Shown here: positions 43,841 through 56,566 of the stretch, piece after piece
Position numbering within the stretch: position 1 is the first letter of the stretch
Layout of the letters: every line of letters starts with the position of its first letter
NCBI RefSeq assembly: GCF_014356525.2
Contig: NC_052506.1
Location: forward strand, 20,425,916 to 20,489,915
Source of the DNA: Nilaparvata lugens
Taxonomy: Eukaryota > Arthropoda > Insecta > Hemiptera > Delphacidae
Direction of reading: 5' to 3'
DNA length: 64,000 nt
Position numbers and translations under genes: made by a program
Notes under the pieces: generated by a model
The model's database searches: none
Seen by the model: the letters and a program-made list of their open reading frames with translations, nothing else
Told to the model about the DNA's origin: nothing

Positions 43841-46153
43841 AGTGAAACAAATGGTTGAAGATATAGTCAATTGACGGATTTCCATAACATATATAAGTGG
43901 AAAGAAAATAAGATATTGCATTAATCAATATGCTAATGAATAGCATACAGGTGGAAAAAATATATACATTGCAATAATTTGATCAAATAATACCAATGAA
44001 TAATAATGATAATGATAATTATTATTATTAAACGAATTTCCCTCTATAGAGACGAGAGACACTTTGAACTGTTAGCATTCATTATGAAAACGCGTTTTTG
44101 CTTTCAAGGTGAAATTAAAGTAATATTGTTAATTCCATAGAATTATGTGGAACTGACTGCTTTTATTTCACCTTAATTTGGAGAATTCCATAATATCTCT
44201 GCGAATAGTGTAAATTCTATGCTTCTCATTCAATAACTGCTAATGTTTTAAAGTGAATGTTACTATTTACTGTTCTCTCTGTTTTGCCCATATTTGCAGT
44301 TGCAGAATTCTTCAGGGAAGATGATGGTTATAGAACATTAATTTGGATTCCCAAAGTTTTAATCTATCATCCTGAAAATACACTGGTAATCGTCAACCCT
44401 TATAACACTTCCTTAATATCGCCTTTTATACACTCTATTACATATTTACTTCTACTTTAATTACTAGTCATTCTCATGAGCCATATTTTCTTTGTTTGAT
44501 TAACCTATTTTATTTTTCAAGAGATATTTTATTTTCCAAGAGGTATAATAGTTTTTTTTATGAAATCTAGACCTACAGAAAACATTAGTTATTTAGAAGT
44601 ACCGTACGGTACAGTACTCATTGACTTATTCATGTTGAAATGACACAAATCTTTCAACGAGTTGACTGAAATAAGCAATTATGTAACCCATAACTACAGT
44701 TGACATTTATTTTATTGTATTAGTTTGTTATTAATGAAATTTCCAATCATTTATATAGAAAAATAGGTTACCAATCTTTTCCACATAAGAGTTATCGTAC
44801 TTAACTAATATTATTGAAAATAATAGTTATTATTATCCACTGTGTAACATAATCTCATTCACTGAAATGAATATATAGGCCCTAAATAATATCATTAGGG
44901 CTTATATAATACATGAAGTAACTTAAATTGATCAAATAAGTGTATTTATTTTACAATAATCTAAAATTACAAAAAAAAAAATTGTCATGAGATATGCAGT
45001 ACTTCCAAACATATATGGAAGATTCAGGAGAGGATATCAACCGTTCTAGACTCTTTGAAAACTGAAATTATATTATAAAAATAGCATAGGATCATGATTG
45101 AACCAACTGTATTATATTTATTTATTGATTGTTTTATCTGCGAGGATATTCTCTAGTCAATTTTATTTATTGGTGTTAACTTAAGCTAAATTGATGTTGT
45201 TGTTTATTCATTATTTAGATTGTTTCACTTGCCATTATAATAATGGATAAAAGCTACTGTAATAATATTTTCAATTGGTTTAGTAGCTTACCATTCTCTA
45301 AAAAATTATTTCTGTTTCGCAAAATGATTTCAGATTCGATTTGTCTGTAAGCAGTGACACACAGGAAAAATTGAACTTTAAAATAAAAATTTGTTCTCAC
45401 GTCTACAGTATTGCAATAATTGAATATTGTTCATCATGATAATATCATTATCCCATTTAATCAAAATTGTGTGAATTAGAATCTAATTCATTATTGAAAG
45501 AATTAGTGAAGCTCAAGGAGCTGATTGTTCCTTACAAATCATTATTATCATATCAAAATTACTTTTATATAAATGATAAATATAAATAAATCATTGTAAT
45601 AGAAAACTAGGCTACTTCTCAGCATTCCAATCAGTCTTTTCACAATATCAAGTTCACAAGCTTGATGGCTCATGCTACTTCATCAAACAGGTATAAAACT
45701 AAGTTAATGATCTCGTATTATTTTTAATCATTAATTAAATTTATGAGTGCATGTTATATTTATGTTGTTTGACATTCGATGTTGTGTTAAATGTGTAAGT
45801 TTGTGATTATGTTTATGTTCTATTTTCCCTAGTCAATTTTGTATTTATTAAATATTTAGTTATGATGTGTAGTAAAATTATTTGGTTATTAACCATGGTG
45901 GGATATTTGTGCAATAATCTTTTTCGTATTCACATTACATGCAGATATGAATATAATATCTGCAAGTTGAATTGTGCTTTTAGTTTCAAACTCGAAGTAT
46001 TTGAATCTTGATTTTCCTGTCTAGTATATTGCATTTTTTAATAAGGAGTTTCTTGGTTCTTCCAGAATAATAGAGCTAGGATGTTCATTGAATCTTATAT
46101 TTCTAAATATTATTGTAGGAATATCATATTTATAAACTTGAATTATCGCTATC
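43841..46153. other. AT-rich intergenic DNA, no supported gene
   Basis: A short GATAAT/ATT simple repeat lies at about 43996-44031. A 67-codon frame at 44257 begins like a signal peptide but stops quickly and has no other support. Confidence 0.4.
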
Positions 46154-46870
46154 AATTGAAGAGCTCGATTCCAAACGGGCCTAAGTCCATTTTTGTAGAA
46201 ATTGAAATATCAGCTGATTATTGAACCTTATACATAGACCTTCATTCCTAGCATACTAACTACTCCAAACTATCCTTAGTCACTACAAAATAAATATCAC
46301 AATATCACGTTTTTTTCCAAAGTGTATCTAAGTCCATTGCTGTTCCTTTCCATTCCAACCTTAGTCCTTTGCGCATGCGCAGAGCATCTTTTTCTGTCTA
46401 TCTGTCAACAGATTGAAGCCTAACTACCATTTTTACTTCGAGATAAGCGCGTTTTCAAGGGAAGAGAACAGTGAAAGTCAAGAATACATACACTGGGTAT
46501 TACCAAGAGCATCAAGTGATCAAGAAAATTTATTCAAAAAAATTGGCAAGATATATTCAACTCAGCAAATACAGCACTTGAAGAAACTTATCATATAAGT
46601 GACATGAAGAAGGTCCAAGTCCAAGTTTCTTTCCAAAATGTCACCAAGTCCATGGACTTAGTGACATTTTGGAGAAAAAGCAAGGAAATTAACCTATTAC
46701 ACAGAAATTACTTCAAAATATGCAAAATTATTGTATGGAATTCAAAATACACACTTTATACATTGGATTATAAACATTTTCCAACATTTAAGTGATGACT
46801 ATCAAAAAATCGATTTCCTGAGAAAACCACTTTTGTGACTTGGGCCCGTTTGGAATAGAGCTCTTCAATT
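46154..46870. mobile_element. Unclassified element with 40-bp TIRs and AAGTCCA repeats
   Basis: The ends AATTGAAGAGCTC(G/T)ATTCC, then AAACGGGCC, are inverted at the two sides with two mismatches over 34 bp. AAGTCCA or close variants occur near 46180, 46328, 46362, 46617, 46648 and, inverted, 46656 and 46843. A 40-bp near-perfect hairpin (46633-46672) lies near one end. There is no transposase. I do not recognise the family. Confidence 0.65.
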
Positions 46871-47548
46871 AATGTCGGTTCGATGGAAGTGGATGAGGGT
46901 TTGTGGATCATAAGGAATTTTTTTGAATCTTCGCTCATATTTTAGTAGAAAAAGTGATTCCGTTCCAGTCTTTCCCAGTGAGTCCGCTCCAGAGTTGACT
47001 ATCCCAAAAAAATGAACATACCGTGATAATTGGAAATGTTTCTTACTTATTTTTATTCTATGTCAAGTAGTATGTAACCTACTGATATATGTAACATATT
47101 CCTTGAAAATGAATAATTTATTCAACCTGTACTATATGAGTATTGAATAAGCTATTTTTGTATGAATATATTATCATTAATTCATAAGCTATAAGTGTAT
47201 TTTGTCTAATTATGTAAAAAAGTGCTATTTTCTGCAGAGCTAGAATATTTTTGAATAACATTGTGTGGGGTTTTAGAAGATAATTTTGTGCGCACTGAAT
47301 ATGTTCCAAAACTAATGAATATTTTAGACCAACAAGCTTTCACTCGAATAAGTCTATTATTCAAAATGAATATCCTAATCTACAATCTTTATCGAGACTA
47401 ATTTCTGGTACGTACTCAAATACTAGATTAATTTTATTGGGAATTTTTTAAAATCCTAAACTATAACATAATGAATGTGATCATCTGGAAATATAAAACA
47501 CTTCAAGTCGAATTTAATTTTTCAAGTTTCTATTATGATGAAACCTTG

Positions 47549-47663
47549 TGCACAGCACTGCAAATCGCATGATGGTGACAGGAGCGGGAGCGGGATAATT
47601 TCCAAGCCGTGGTTGAATGGTTGAAATCGTCACCGTCAAGCGATTCACAGTGTTGTGCGAATA
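47549..47663. mobile_element. Short palindromic MITE
   Basis: The arms GTGCACAGCACTGCAAATCG and the inverse of CGATTCACAGTGTTGTGC match imperfectly. ATGGTGAC pairs with GTCACCGT. The loop holds GGAGCGGGAGCGGG. Confidence 0.6.
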
Positions 47664-48062
47664 GCTACAGCCTCATTCTTATTTTGAACAGTTCGGAATA
47701 CCTTTATTACAGAGTATATGGTACAAAACATACATCAGGCTTGAATACTGGTTAAAATTGAGATACTGCCTTTTGTTTCGTCCGATCGCTTCTCCGTCCA
47801 GAATCACATATATTTGCTTAGTATTTCAGAAATAGTGAACCAGGAATCCTTCAAGTCTTTAACGGAAATCCACAAAACAGGATAAAAGTATAGATCGAAC
47901 ATACGGGTTTCTTCTATAAGCAATAACTTTCTTACCAAATAATGCCTTCTCGAATTTATATGTGTTGAGATAATTTAGTTGTAAAATTATGAATGTTTCT
48001 GATTAAAGTTACGACAAAAATACTCCCTTTTTGAGATACATAGGCTAATTTATGTTCCTTCA

Positions 48063-48665
48063 AGGCTGTGCAAAGGCTAAAAATAAACTTTAGATTTGTA
48101 TATATCATCAAGCTATCAAAATGAAAAAAATTTTCTCAAGAAAACATTTTTTCCGATCATTACTTTTTGAGATATGAGCGCCTAAAGTTTAAAGTTTTGG
48201 TACAGAACATTTCAAGTTAGGTAAGAGATGAATTAATGAAATTCAAAGGATAGATTCTTCATGGTATTGTTGATCTAATAAAACAAAAATTTTCTGAAAA
48301 TATCAATTTTTGAGAAAGTTATTCAATTTACTAAAAATGACCTAAAATAACTTTTTTTGAGTCATTTTTGGTAAGTTAAATAACTTTCTCAAAAATTAAT
48401 ATTTTCAGACAGTTTTTGTTTTAATAGATTAACAATACCCATAAAGAATCTATCCTTTAAATTTCATTAATTCATCTCTTACCTAACTTGAAATTTTCTG
48501 TCCCTAATATTTAAATTTTAGACGCTCGTATCTCAAAAAGTAGTGATCAGAAAAAAATGTTTTTTTGAGAAAACTTTTTCATTTTGATAGCTTGATGATA
48601 TACAAATCGAAAAACTTTGAAAAATATCACCAGTGGAAAGTTTATTTTTAGCCTTTGCACAGCCT
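48063..48665. mobile_element. Long foldback element, family member 2
   Basis: It starts AGGCTGTGCAAAGGCTAAAA and ends with the inverse. Nearly all of its 603 bp is one inverted repeat with the same blocks as 13528-14168 (GAGATATGAGCGCC, AACAAAAATTTTCTG). The flanks are TCA and TAA rather than an exact TTA duplication. Confidence 0.82.
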
Positions 48666-49599
48666 TAAGATAGACGAACTAGTTTGATGAGTATGAAAAG
48701 ATTATGACATGGTTCCATTTTATGATTTATTGCATTTTCATTAATAATCCTGGACGATCAAGCCCACCGACTTAGTAGCCAAGCTTATATCTTTCTCAAG
48801 ATTCATATTTCCCATCCCTAGCACTTAATATTTTATCGAGTGATATAATGATTGAATAATATGATTATTATGTATTTTTCAATTAGATATGGTTTTCTGT
48901 ATACTATTATCCAACTATTCTTAACCTAGGAATAATTGAGGATAAAAACCGTGGATATCTTTCTACGTGCCATACAGTGTTAGATAAAATTGTATAGAGT
49001 TGAGTTGAAGTCAATTAATCAATTATGTATATTTAACCTACATTGGTTTTTGGTTGATTTATATTCATGTCTTTGAAGAATGCTAATAAATTTTGATGAA
49101 TATTTTTGAATGGTTTTTGAGGTAATGATTTATTGAGGTATTTTTGATTATGCTGAGCGAAGAAGACCCAATAATTTGTATGCTTTCACTGAATTAAAGA
49201 TCGTAAATTTTGGAAATCAAAAACTTAATTTTATTTACACTAGGTACCTGGAATTATGTCGTCCATAAAACAATAAAGTACAAGTTTTTTAATTTGTAAC
49301 TGTGCACTGCGATTATTCAACGTAAAATATTTGCGCTCACTTTCAGTATGTAATCTTATCAAATTTATTGTGATTATTTATATTGATTGTTTCATACATC
49401 CTAATACAGAGAGGCCACCCATTTTAAAATAAAAAAATCACGAGTAATTCACGGTTTTCCAAAGTAAAATTTCAAATTTTCCAGGTAGAGTTCCGGTATT
49501 TGAGGAACAAGATACATTTGTAGAAAATTTATTATTAAAATCTTCCATGACGGATTGCGAATAGCGTATTTAAATTTCTAAATATATTGATAATTTTTG

Positions 49600-49747
49600 A
49601 CACTACAGTCTATTTTTGTGAGGAATTAGCACGTTCTTTTAACTACTCATGTGTGTGGAGTGCTTTCGAACAGGGTCCATTTTCAATACTCAGTGAGTAG
49701 TAAAAAAACGAAAAATTCCTCACAAAAATAGACTACAATGTCAAAGT
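49600..49747. mobile_element. Palindromic MITE
   Basis: TTTGACACTACAGTCTATTT and the inverse AAATAGACTACAATGTCAAA match closely. The inner arms share TTGTGAGGAATT and AATTCCTCACAA, and CTACTCA with TGAGTAG. Confidence 0.7.
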
Positions 49748-51519
49748 TATCAATACATTTGAACATTTATGTATTCTGAGTCATACTTTTACTAATGAAG
49801 CCATATATATAAGTATGTAGCCTACAGTACCATTGCCGATTCCGGCTGTTGGTGACTTTATCCTTGAAGAAAGTCTCATTCTAAAGAGAATGAAGCCATC
49901 AAAATATTTAATTTTGAAATGTTATTAATTTATATCATGACTAAAAATATGATCATTTAAAAATAAACGATAAGCGAGCGCCAAATTTTTTCACACTTTA
50001 TGATTGGAATACTGTTATCAGTACATTAAGAAGCATTTAAAAAAGGCAACCCTAAAATTATTGGAAGTTTACTAATTAAATATGTACTTCTTTACTAAAT
50101 TAATTGAAATTTATGAAAAATTCATGAGTAATTGGAAAACTTCATGAGGAATTAGAAAAATTCATGAGGAATTCAGGGTTTTTCCCGGTTAGTAAAATCA
50201 TGAGGAATTCAAGGATTTCCCGGTAGGTAGCCACCCTTTAATATTGTAAGGGGCAAGACACTCATGTTCATTGAAGAGGTATACAGTTGTTTATTTTGAA
50301 ATTTACAACGCACAAACTCATTTCATGAATGATTTATCACGACTCACGACAATAAATGTATTATAATTTATTATTATTACATAAATATTCATTCACAATT
50401 GTTTCAAAGTTACATAGAGAGGATTCAAGTCCATAATTCAAGTCCACTATATGTTTTGGCACAATATGAACACATAAAAAATTACATTTCGTCATAAATA
50501 AATTATTGCAGAAGTTTCAATGAACTAAATTAGTATACTCTAAAAGTATGATAACAGTTTGGTAATTTCAATATAAAAAGGATAGTGAATTATATGATAA
50601 TAATAAAAAATCGATGTATTTGCAGAATGAGGTGGAATTGGAGCTAAATACAACTAAACACGTTATACGCCAGTAAAGCTACACACACGCACACATGTAC
50701 ACACACATAACAGTCACCAAAGTCCTTAAAGATGCATAGACTCACATGCAGCGCTAGTGTCGTACTTGGAATTGAAATCGGCCATTGAGGGGGCAACCTA
50801 TAAGATTATTACATACCAATGCCTTTGTAATCTATAATATTACAAATATATAGATATAATATCTCGTGCTAAATACCCCAATGGCGGCCTTCAATTTCAA
50901 GTAAGAGATATCATTAGCAAGACATAGGCATTGTGGGTCTATATCTTTAAGGTCTTTGACAGTCACACAAAGAAGTTCTGAAATAACGTTGATATACATA
51001 AATATGTTACATATAAATGGCAGTGAGAACATGAATCTCCAACTAAGCAACGGCAACTGTGTAAAGTGAAATTAGAATGTAGACTTGATGAGTTTTAACT
51101 CCGATGACGAATGGTTTAGAGGCGCCCAGCCAAGGTATTTGGTTGCCAGGCGCTGATGTTAGAAGAATACATGCTGCTTCGAATAAATTTCTGCAAATAG
51201 AAAATTAATAGTAGAAAAAGAAGAAATAAGAAATTGTATCCATATACACTTCATTTCTCCGAATTCGTCAGAGACATTTCAAAATGCCTAATCACTCAAG
51301 AGCTTTATATTTTTTGAAATAAGAGAGCTATTAAGAGTGAAAGATAGTCATCTATAAACTATAATTAATTTCACAAATGGAGTAATGGTGAGAAATTAGC
51401 ATGACATAGGAGAACTCACGCTATTGCAATTCAATGCCACGCCTTGTTTTACCACATTATTCGCAGCAAGTGATTAAAGAGTACATTGCAAATTACAGTT
51501 TTAACAAGAATAGAAACAC
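49748..51519. other. Intergenic DNA with one inverted repeat and a CA microsatellite
   Basis: Bases 50100-50210 hold three degenerate direct copies of TTCATGAGGAATT. A CA-type simple repeat lies at about 50680-50712. Bases 50708-50985 form an inverted repeat (AAGTCCTTAAAGATGCATAG against CTATATCTTTAAGGTCTTTG). No gene is seen. Confidence 0.5.
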
Positions 51520-52404
51520 AATGGCCCATATGAATAAAACCAGAGCAAATGCTCATTAGCAAGCATAAGGTTTTAAGGAGCATTGGAGCATAAGGTTTTG
51601 CTCATGAGCAAAAGGTAGAAGCAAAAGCATTTGCTCATTTTTATATGAATAAGCTTTACCTTATGCTCCTGAACTCTGGAGCAAATGCTCACGTATTTTT
51701 AAGATTTTTCATCAGCTGATTCGCTTTTATAGCCTTATTTTGTTTTTATAGCTCACAGAAGCGCTAAATATGCAAGTAGGGTGCACCGCTTGTGTAGGCG
51801 TTGTCTGCTCTGTTTTCTATTTATAAATAGTTTTAGGTTAGTTGAGTTTAGAATTTTGAAATAATAGCGTGGAAAATGTCATCTCTATAATAATCTTCAG
51901 CATATTCTTATAATATCAATAGCCTTCTTATAATCGTCTACACTCTCATCTTCTTAAATGCCTATTTCTTATTTTGTGATGGCTATCTTTATATCAGGTA
52001 TTTATTGTATTTATTCTTCTGTAGGAATAATGGTGATATATCATGGTTGAATCTAAAAAGAGTTTTATAGTTCTCAACTATTGGTTGTGATAGTATCTGA
52101 TAATCTGGTATAGTTTCCTCTTCCTCATACGAATTAGTTGAGTCATTTCACTATGAGCAGAAGGTGAAAAGCTGCTCTAGACTAGACTCACCTTTTTTGA
52201 AGCATTTACTTCAAAAGTTGAGCAAATGCTCTAGTTTATTCATACAATTTTGAGTATAAGCTTTTACATTTGAGCAAATGCTCAAACAATTTTTTGATGA
52301 GCATGAGCAAAAGGTTTTGCTCACATTTATTCATAGAAAATTAAGCAATTGCTCCATATTTTAGAAGTATAAGCAAATGCTCAACTTTATTCATATGGCC
52401 CATT
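51520..52404. mobile_element. Element with GAGCAAATGCTC palindromes and ATGGCCCATATGAATAAA ends
   Basis: The ends CAATGGCCCATATGAATAAA and the inverse of TTTATTCATATGGCCCATTG match except in the GGCCC core. Perfect GAGCAAATGCTC palindromes occur at 51543, 51679, 52220 and 52272. Variants (AAGCAAATGCTC, AAGCATTTGCTC, AAGCAATTGCTCC) and CATAAGGTTTTGCTCA-type blocks cluster in the outer 150-250 bp of each side. The middle is unrelated AT-rich DNA with no transposase. Confidence 0.75.
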
Positions 52405-53821
52405 GCTTCATTAAGGATTCGAACAGGAAAGAATGACTTGATACAAATACATGAAGATAGTAACTATTGAATCTATTAGTAAACATTTATAACCTGACGA
52501 TGGTGTGATTACCAAAACTAGTAGTTACGTTACAATTTGTATTCTTGATTTATTATTCTATTAATTTTAAAAGGTATTATAATTCTATTTTATAAATACA
52601 AGAAAGTAGCCCTGAGTTCATACATTTAAAAAACATGAAGATAGATATCCTAACTACTGCACTTCAGGTCAGAATGGGAGAATTCAGACTATGATTGGAT
52701 ATAAAAGACTACTTTCCAATTTACACTATTTATAAAAATGAAATCAATATGGGAGAGAACAAGAAATTTCAAAATTTAATCGATTCATAAATTTTTATTT
52801 CTTTTTAATGCTTATTATTCCTAGTTGTTAAATAAGTTAGATGAATGAATTTTATGTACAAGTCAAACGCTATATTTTTCTTACAATTCGATTTCGTATG
52901 CTAATGTAAATTTGATCATTTCTAACTAAATTTGAAATGTATAATAATAATAGAAGAAATATTAGTTGATATGGGATATATAATTAGAAAAAAACAAGTA
53001 AGCGCACAAAATAAACACCACCAAGTCTAGCATCAGAATCAATATTCAGAATAATATCATGATTTACGATAATGATTGCTAATACCAAGGATAATGATTA
53101 CGATAAACTCATATTCTTTGTCAAATCAGAACATCCTACAATACGATGGATTGGAAGTGATATAGGCTACCGAATAATACACGAACGATAATATAGAAAT
53201 AATTAAATTTGATAAATAGAAAAATAATTTTCTAATTTTTTGATCAACCCAGATTCAAAATTCGTAATAGGTTGGACTTTGAAATTTGGTAGAGAATTAA
53301 TTTTCAGGTAATCCAGTTAATTCTCTCCCAATCATTGGGAATAATAATTTTTGGTTATCCTCTTCCTAAAGAATTTTTGTGGCCTATGCAACAAACTAAA
53401 GTTCTTTAAATAAATAAAACTGAATGCTTTGCTGTTTAAACATCCGCCAATTTATGAAGACACTAACAATATTATAGCATAGTAGTTTCAAATTGCATTT
53501 TATGTTGTACAGTATATATTGTTTAATATTTCCAAATCATACTCACTTTTTTATTCAATTGAAAGTATGCTACGTTGTAAGCTATTTACCTGCATATAAG
53601 CCTGTATATATTGTGATCTGCATGAGTAAGGTAATTTAATTAAAGACTAACTTGATTAACCCTATTATTTTTTTAATAAATAATACGAAATTCCTTCATA
53701 TTGAGATTTAATTTAATAAACACAAAATATTTCCAATGAATATATTACGTATTAGCATATCACTAATTATTCATAAAATTAAAAACTTAATACTGCTATT
53801 TAAACAGTGGTTATAATATAG
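52405..53821. other. AT-rich intergenic DNA, nothing recognised
   Basis: No open frame with a domain, no RNA gene and no clear repeat is visible, apart from CTGACGATGGTGTGATTACC near 52495, which resembles a dispersed repeat edge. Confidence 0.4.
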
Positions 53822-54053
53822 TATATTATACATTATACTATAATAAAGGAAAGAACTGGCTTATACACGTACAGGATGGGAAAATTATGTTTGGTGCACC
53901 ATCACGTCTGAACTACTGAACTGATTTAACTTGAAATTTTGCAAATAGATTCTTAATCAACCGAGGATGGTTATAGACCTATTTTTAATTCTTCAAGATT
54001 CCATTGCGTCAAGTTTTAAAATAGACTCCTGCAGAGCACGGGTTGCCTGCTAG
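53822..54053. repeat. Helitron-like fragment, copy 1
   Basis: It runs from CATTATACTATAATAAAGG through CACGTCTGAACTACTGAACT to GGGTTGCCTGCTAG next to T. The CTAG end suits a Helitron-type 3' end. It is nearly identical to 55121-55374 and forms the downstream part of the duplicated collagen segment. Confidence 0.6.
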
Positions 54054-54117
54054 TGATAAATAAAATACACACTACTTAAGAAATGATAACAGTGAGAGAT
54101 AATGATAACTATGCTAT

Positions 54118-54481
54118 TATTCATCTAGACCTTCAAATCTTTTTTCTTTAACACCTGGTGCTATCGGTTTCTTTTTTCATCCTTTTCCTTATCTTTCTTC
54201 CCCCATCCCATCCTTTCCTACCTACCGTCTATTTACTTTTCCTGATTTCACCTTCTCAAGGATTGAAGGTTTTCCTAGTACATGGATATCCATAGTTGGA
54301 AAAATCCTTCAATCTTCCACCCTTACTTTTTTGCACCACTTTCTTTTTATTTTGTTCTAATTTATTTATGTATTGTTGTTGTTGTTTGCATGTATTCTTT
54401 TTGTTAATCTCTGTATCAAACTTATATATGTGTCTGTGTGTGTGTGAAATAAATGAATAAATAAATTGAAATTGAATTTAA
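54118..54481. repeat. Insertion specific to copy 1 of the collagen duplicate; retroelement tail-like
   Basis: It is absent from the second copy. It ends with a TGTGTGTG tract and AAATAAATGAATAAATAAAT, then TGAAATTGAATT, like the 3' tail of a non-LTR element. In minus orientation it supplies AATAAA-type hexamers (near 54350-54370) that could polyadenylate the terminal exon at 54511. Confidence 0.45.
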
Positions 54482-54510
54482 ATAGGTTTGTGATAGAGTT
54501 ACTCACTGGA

Positions 54511-54768
54511 CTAGGTATTTCTGATGCAGACTTGACAGCGACTGACACGCGTGCGCAGATAGCCGGCCTTGAGCGTCTTCTTCTCGGGCGCGCGGAACTG
54601 GTCCTGCAGTTCGATGGTGGCCAGCCAGAAGCTGAGCTTGTTGGCGAAGTAGTGGCACGAGCCTCGCGCTCCGTTGCACTCGATGAACGGCGTCGCCCTA
54701 AAGTCCTCCAGGCACGAACCAGGACTCGAGAGCGATTGGCCGCCGCCCTCTGCGCCTGCCGCTGTGTG
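54511..54768 (-). CDS. Collagen IV NC1 terminal exon, distal copy (D1)
   Basis: It encodes [19 protein letters not shown], then [32 protein letters not shown] and [10 protein letters not shown] before a TAG stop: 85 residues, the end of the second half of NC1. The acceptor (GTTCCAG) and phase 0 match the exon at 57317-57431. The translation equals that of D2 (56309-56566) residue for residue; the DNA differs only at synonymous sites. It lies 1.8 kb further downstream, so it would be used only if D2 is skipped. Confidence 0.85.
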   Translation of the reverse strand, partial: HTAAGAEGGGQSLSSPGSCLEDFRATPFIECNGARGSCHYFANKLSFWLATIELQDQFRAPEKKTLKAGYLRTRVSRCQVCIRNT

Positions 54769-55120
54769 CTGGAACGTCACATCATCAAATATATATTTCG
54801 AATTTCTTTGAAAAGTCAGAGGTGAGATAGCGCGCTACCATACATACTTATCAAAAGTATATGTTTTTTCTTTATTCTTCATTAATTTATTCTTTTTTAC
54901 AATGAAGCACAGATCGGGAGAGAAAAACTAAGAATTCCTTGTACTATTTCTCTCCCAAATTTAGGTAACATTAAAAGTCCAAATGAGGTTATGTCTTCAA
55001 GATTTACACAAAATTTTCTGTCCAAAAATATTTATACAAATCATTCTTTTAAATTTGGATGTTGTCAAAACCAAATAACAATAATTTATGACACTCAGTT
55101 ATTTTTAAAATAGAGAATAT

Positions 55121-55374
55121 TCATATATTATACATTACACTATAATAAAGGAAAGAACTAGCTTATACACGTACCTACAGGATAAGAACATTATGTTTGG
55201 TGCACCATCACGTCTGAACTACTGAACTGATTTACTTGAAATTTTGCAAATAGATTCTTAATCAACCAAGGATGGTTATAGGCCTATTTTCAATTCTTCA
55301 AGATTTCATTGCGTCAATTTTTCAGTTTGTCAAGTTTTGAAATAGACCCCTGCAGAGCAAGGGTTGCCTGCTAG
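55121..55374. repeat. Helitron-like fragment, copy 2
   Basis: Near-identical partner of 53822-54053, ending GCCTGCTAG. A 17-base stretch (TTTTTCAGTTTGTCAAG region) is partly duplicated compared with copy 1. Confidence 0.6.
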
Positions 55375-55428
55375 TGATAAATAAAATACACACTACTTAA
55401 GAGATAATAATGAGGAATAAGAATAACT

Positions 55429-56098
55429 TTTTCCTCCACCTACTGTCAAAAGTACTTACTTTACTCCCTGAAACATGATACTAAAGTGTCACTTTTTCGC
55501 TCTCGGTACTAAAAAACAGAAAAACTCCCTAGGGAGTAAAAGTGACTCCATTTAAATAACATGGGAAGCATCTCTATTTTAAACACATACATTTGGAATA
55601 GGTCAGAAGGTCTAAGCTCAGATGAGGAAGCATATAGAGTAGTCATTAAACCAACTAAATTCAATACCTCAACCAGACATTTGATCGATATATAAAATTT
55701 ATGTTTGTATGCTGAAATTATTATTACAAACTTCATATCACTATACTAAAAAAATGTATATATTTTTTTCTTTTATTCCATGTTATCCAAAATATCAGCC
55801 AACGAATATTACTTATTAACTAATCAAATTTGAAACGGGAACTTCATCATAGCTGTAGTTTTGGGCTGTCATTGTTGTTACAACTTTAGCCGACAGATAG
55901 TTGCATATAGAAAAGAATAGTTGAATAGTTGCATATAGAAGTTGCAGATAGTTCCCCTCTGTCGGAGGAGAACTGTGATTACAAGCCAGTTGTTTCTGTT
56001 TACTTTTTAGATTATGTTGTAACACATTGTTTGGTCACATACGTTTTTAAAAATTATTTTATTAGCAGTTTTTATAAAAATGTAGGTGGAGGAAAAAT
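55429..56098. mobile_element. Insertion specific to copy 2 of the collagen duplicate
   Basis: The ends TTTTTCCTCCACCTACTGT and the inverse of TGTAGGTGGAGGAAAAAT match over about 17 bp. The sequence continues to about 56225 with a CTCGGGCTTCGCCTCGGG block resembling 17870-17895. It has no counterpart in copy 1. Confidence 0.45.
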
Positions 56099-56308
56099 GT
56101 TGTGTATATCACGAGTGAAAAATGTTTTTTCTCCCTCAGGAAAATTGTTGCCCTCGGGCTTCGCCTCGGGCTTCAAACTTTTCCCTCAGGGGAAAACAGC
56201 ACTTTTCACTCTAGATATACAAATAAATATTATGAACATGTGAACTCAAATAGTGAGAGATAATGATAGCTAGGCTATTATAGGTTTGTGATAAAGTTAC
56301 TCACTGGA

Positions 56309-56566
56309 CTAGGTATTTCTGATGCAGACTTGACAGCGACTGACACGCGTGCGCAGATAGCCGGCCTTGAGCGTCTTCTTCTCGGGCGCGCGGAACTGGT
56401 CCTGCAGTTCGATGGTGGCCAGCCAGAAGCTGAGCTTGTTGGCGAAGTAGTGACACGAGCCTCGCGCTCCGTTGCACTCGATGAACGGCGTCGCCCTGAA
56501 GTCCTCCAGGCACGAGCCGGGACTCGACAGCGATTGGCCGCCGCCCTCTGCGCCTGCCGCTGTGTG
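56309..56566 (-). CDS. Collagen IV NC1 terminal exon, proximal copy (D2)
   Basis: It is the nearer of two terminal exons to the rest of the gene and so probably the default one. The frame joins MGYSFVM (57317) to [10 protein letters not shown] in phase 0 and ends TAG after CQVCIRNT. The conserved NC1 cysteines are present (SPGSC, FIEC, GSC, SRCQVC). The [20 protein letters not shown] stretch looks more like the alpha-2 (viking) type than alpha-1, but I leave the chain open. An AATAAA in minus orientation lies near 56058. Confidence 0.9.
   Translation of the reverse strand, partial: HTAAGAEGGGQSLSSPGSCLEDFRATPFIECNGARGSCHYFANKLSFWLATIELQDQFRAPEKKTLKAGYLRTRVSRCQVCIRNT

Noticed and set aside
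44257..44460. Short frame starting like a secretion signal
   Set aside because: It has only 67 codons, no splice-supported continuation and no recognisable mature peptide.
49420..50235. Transposon bounded by GGCCACCC and GCCACCC
   Set aside because: The two motifs are in the same orientation, not inverted, and no further terminal match was found.
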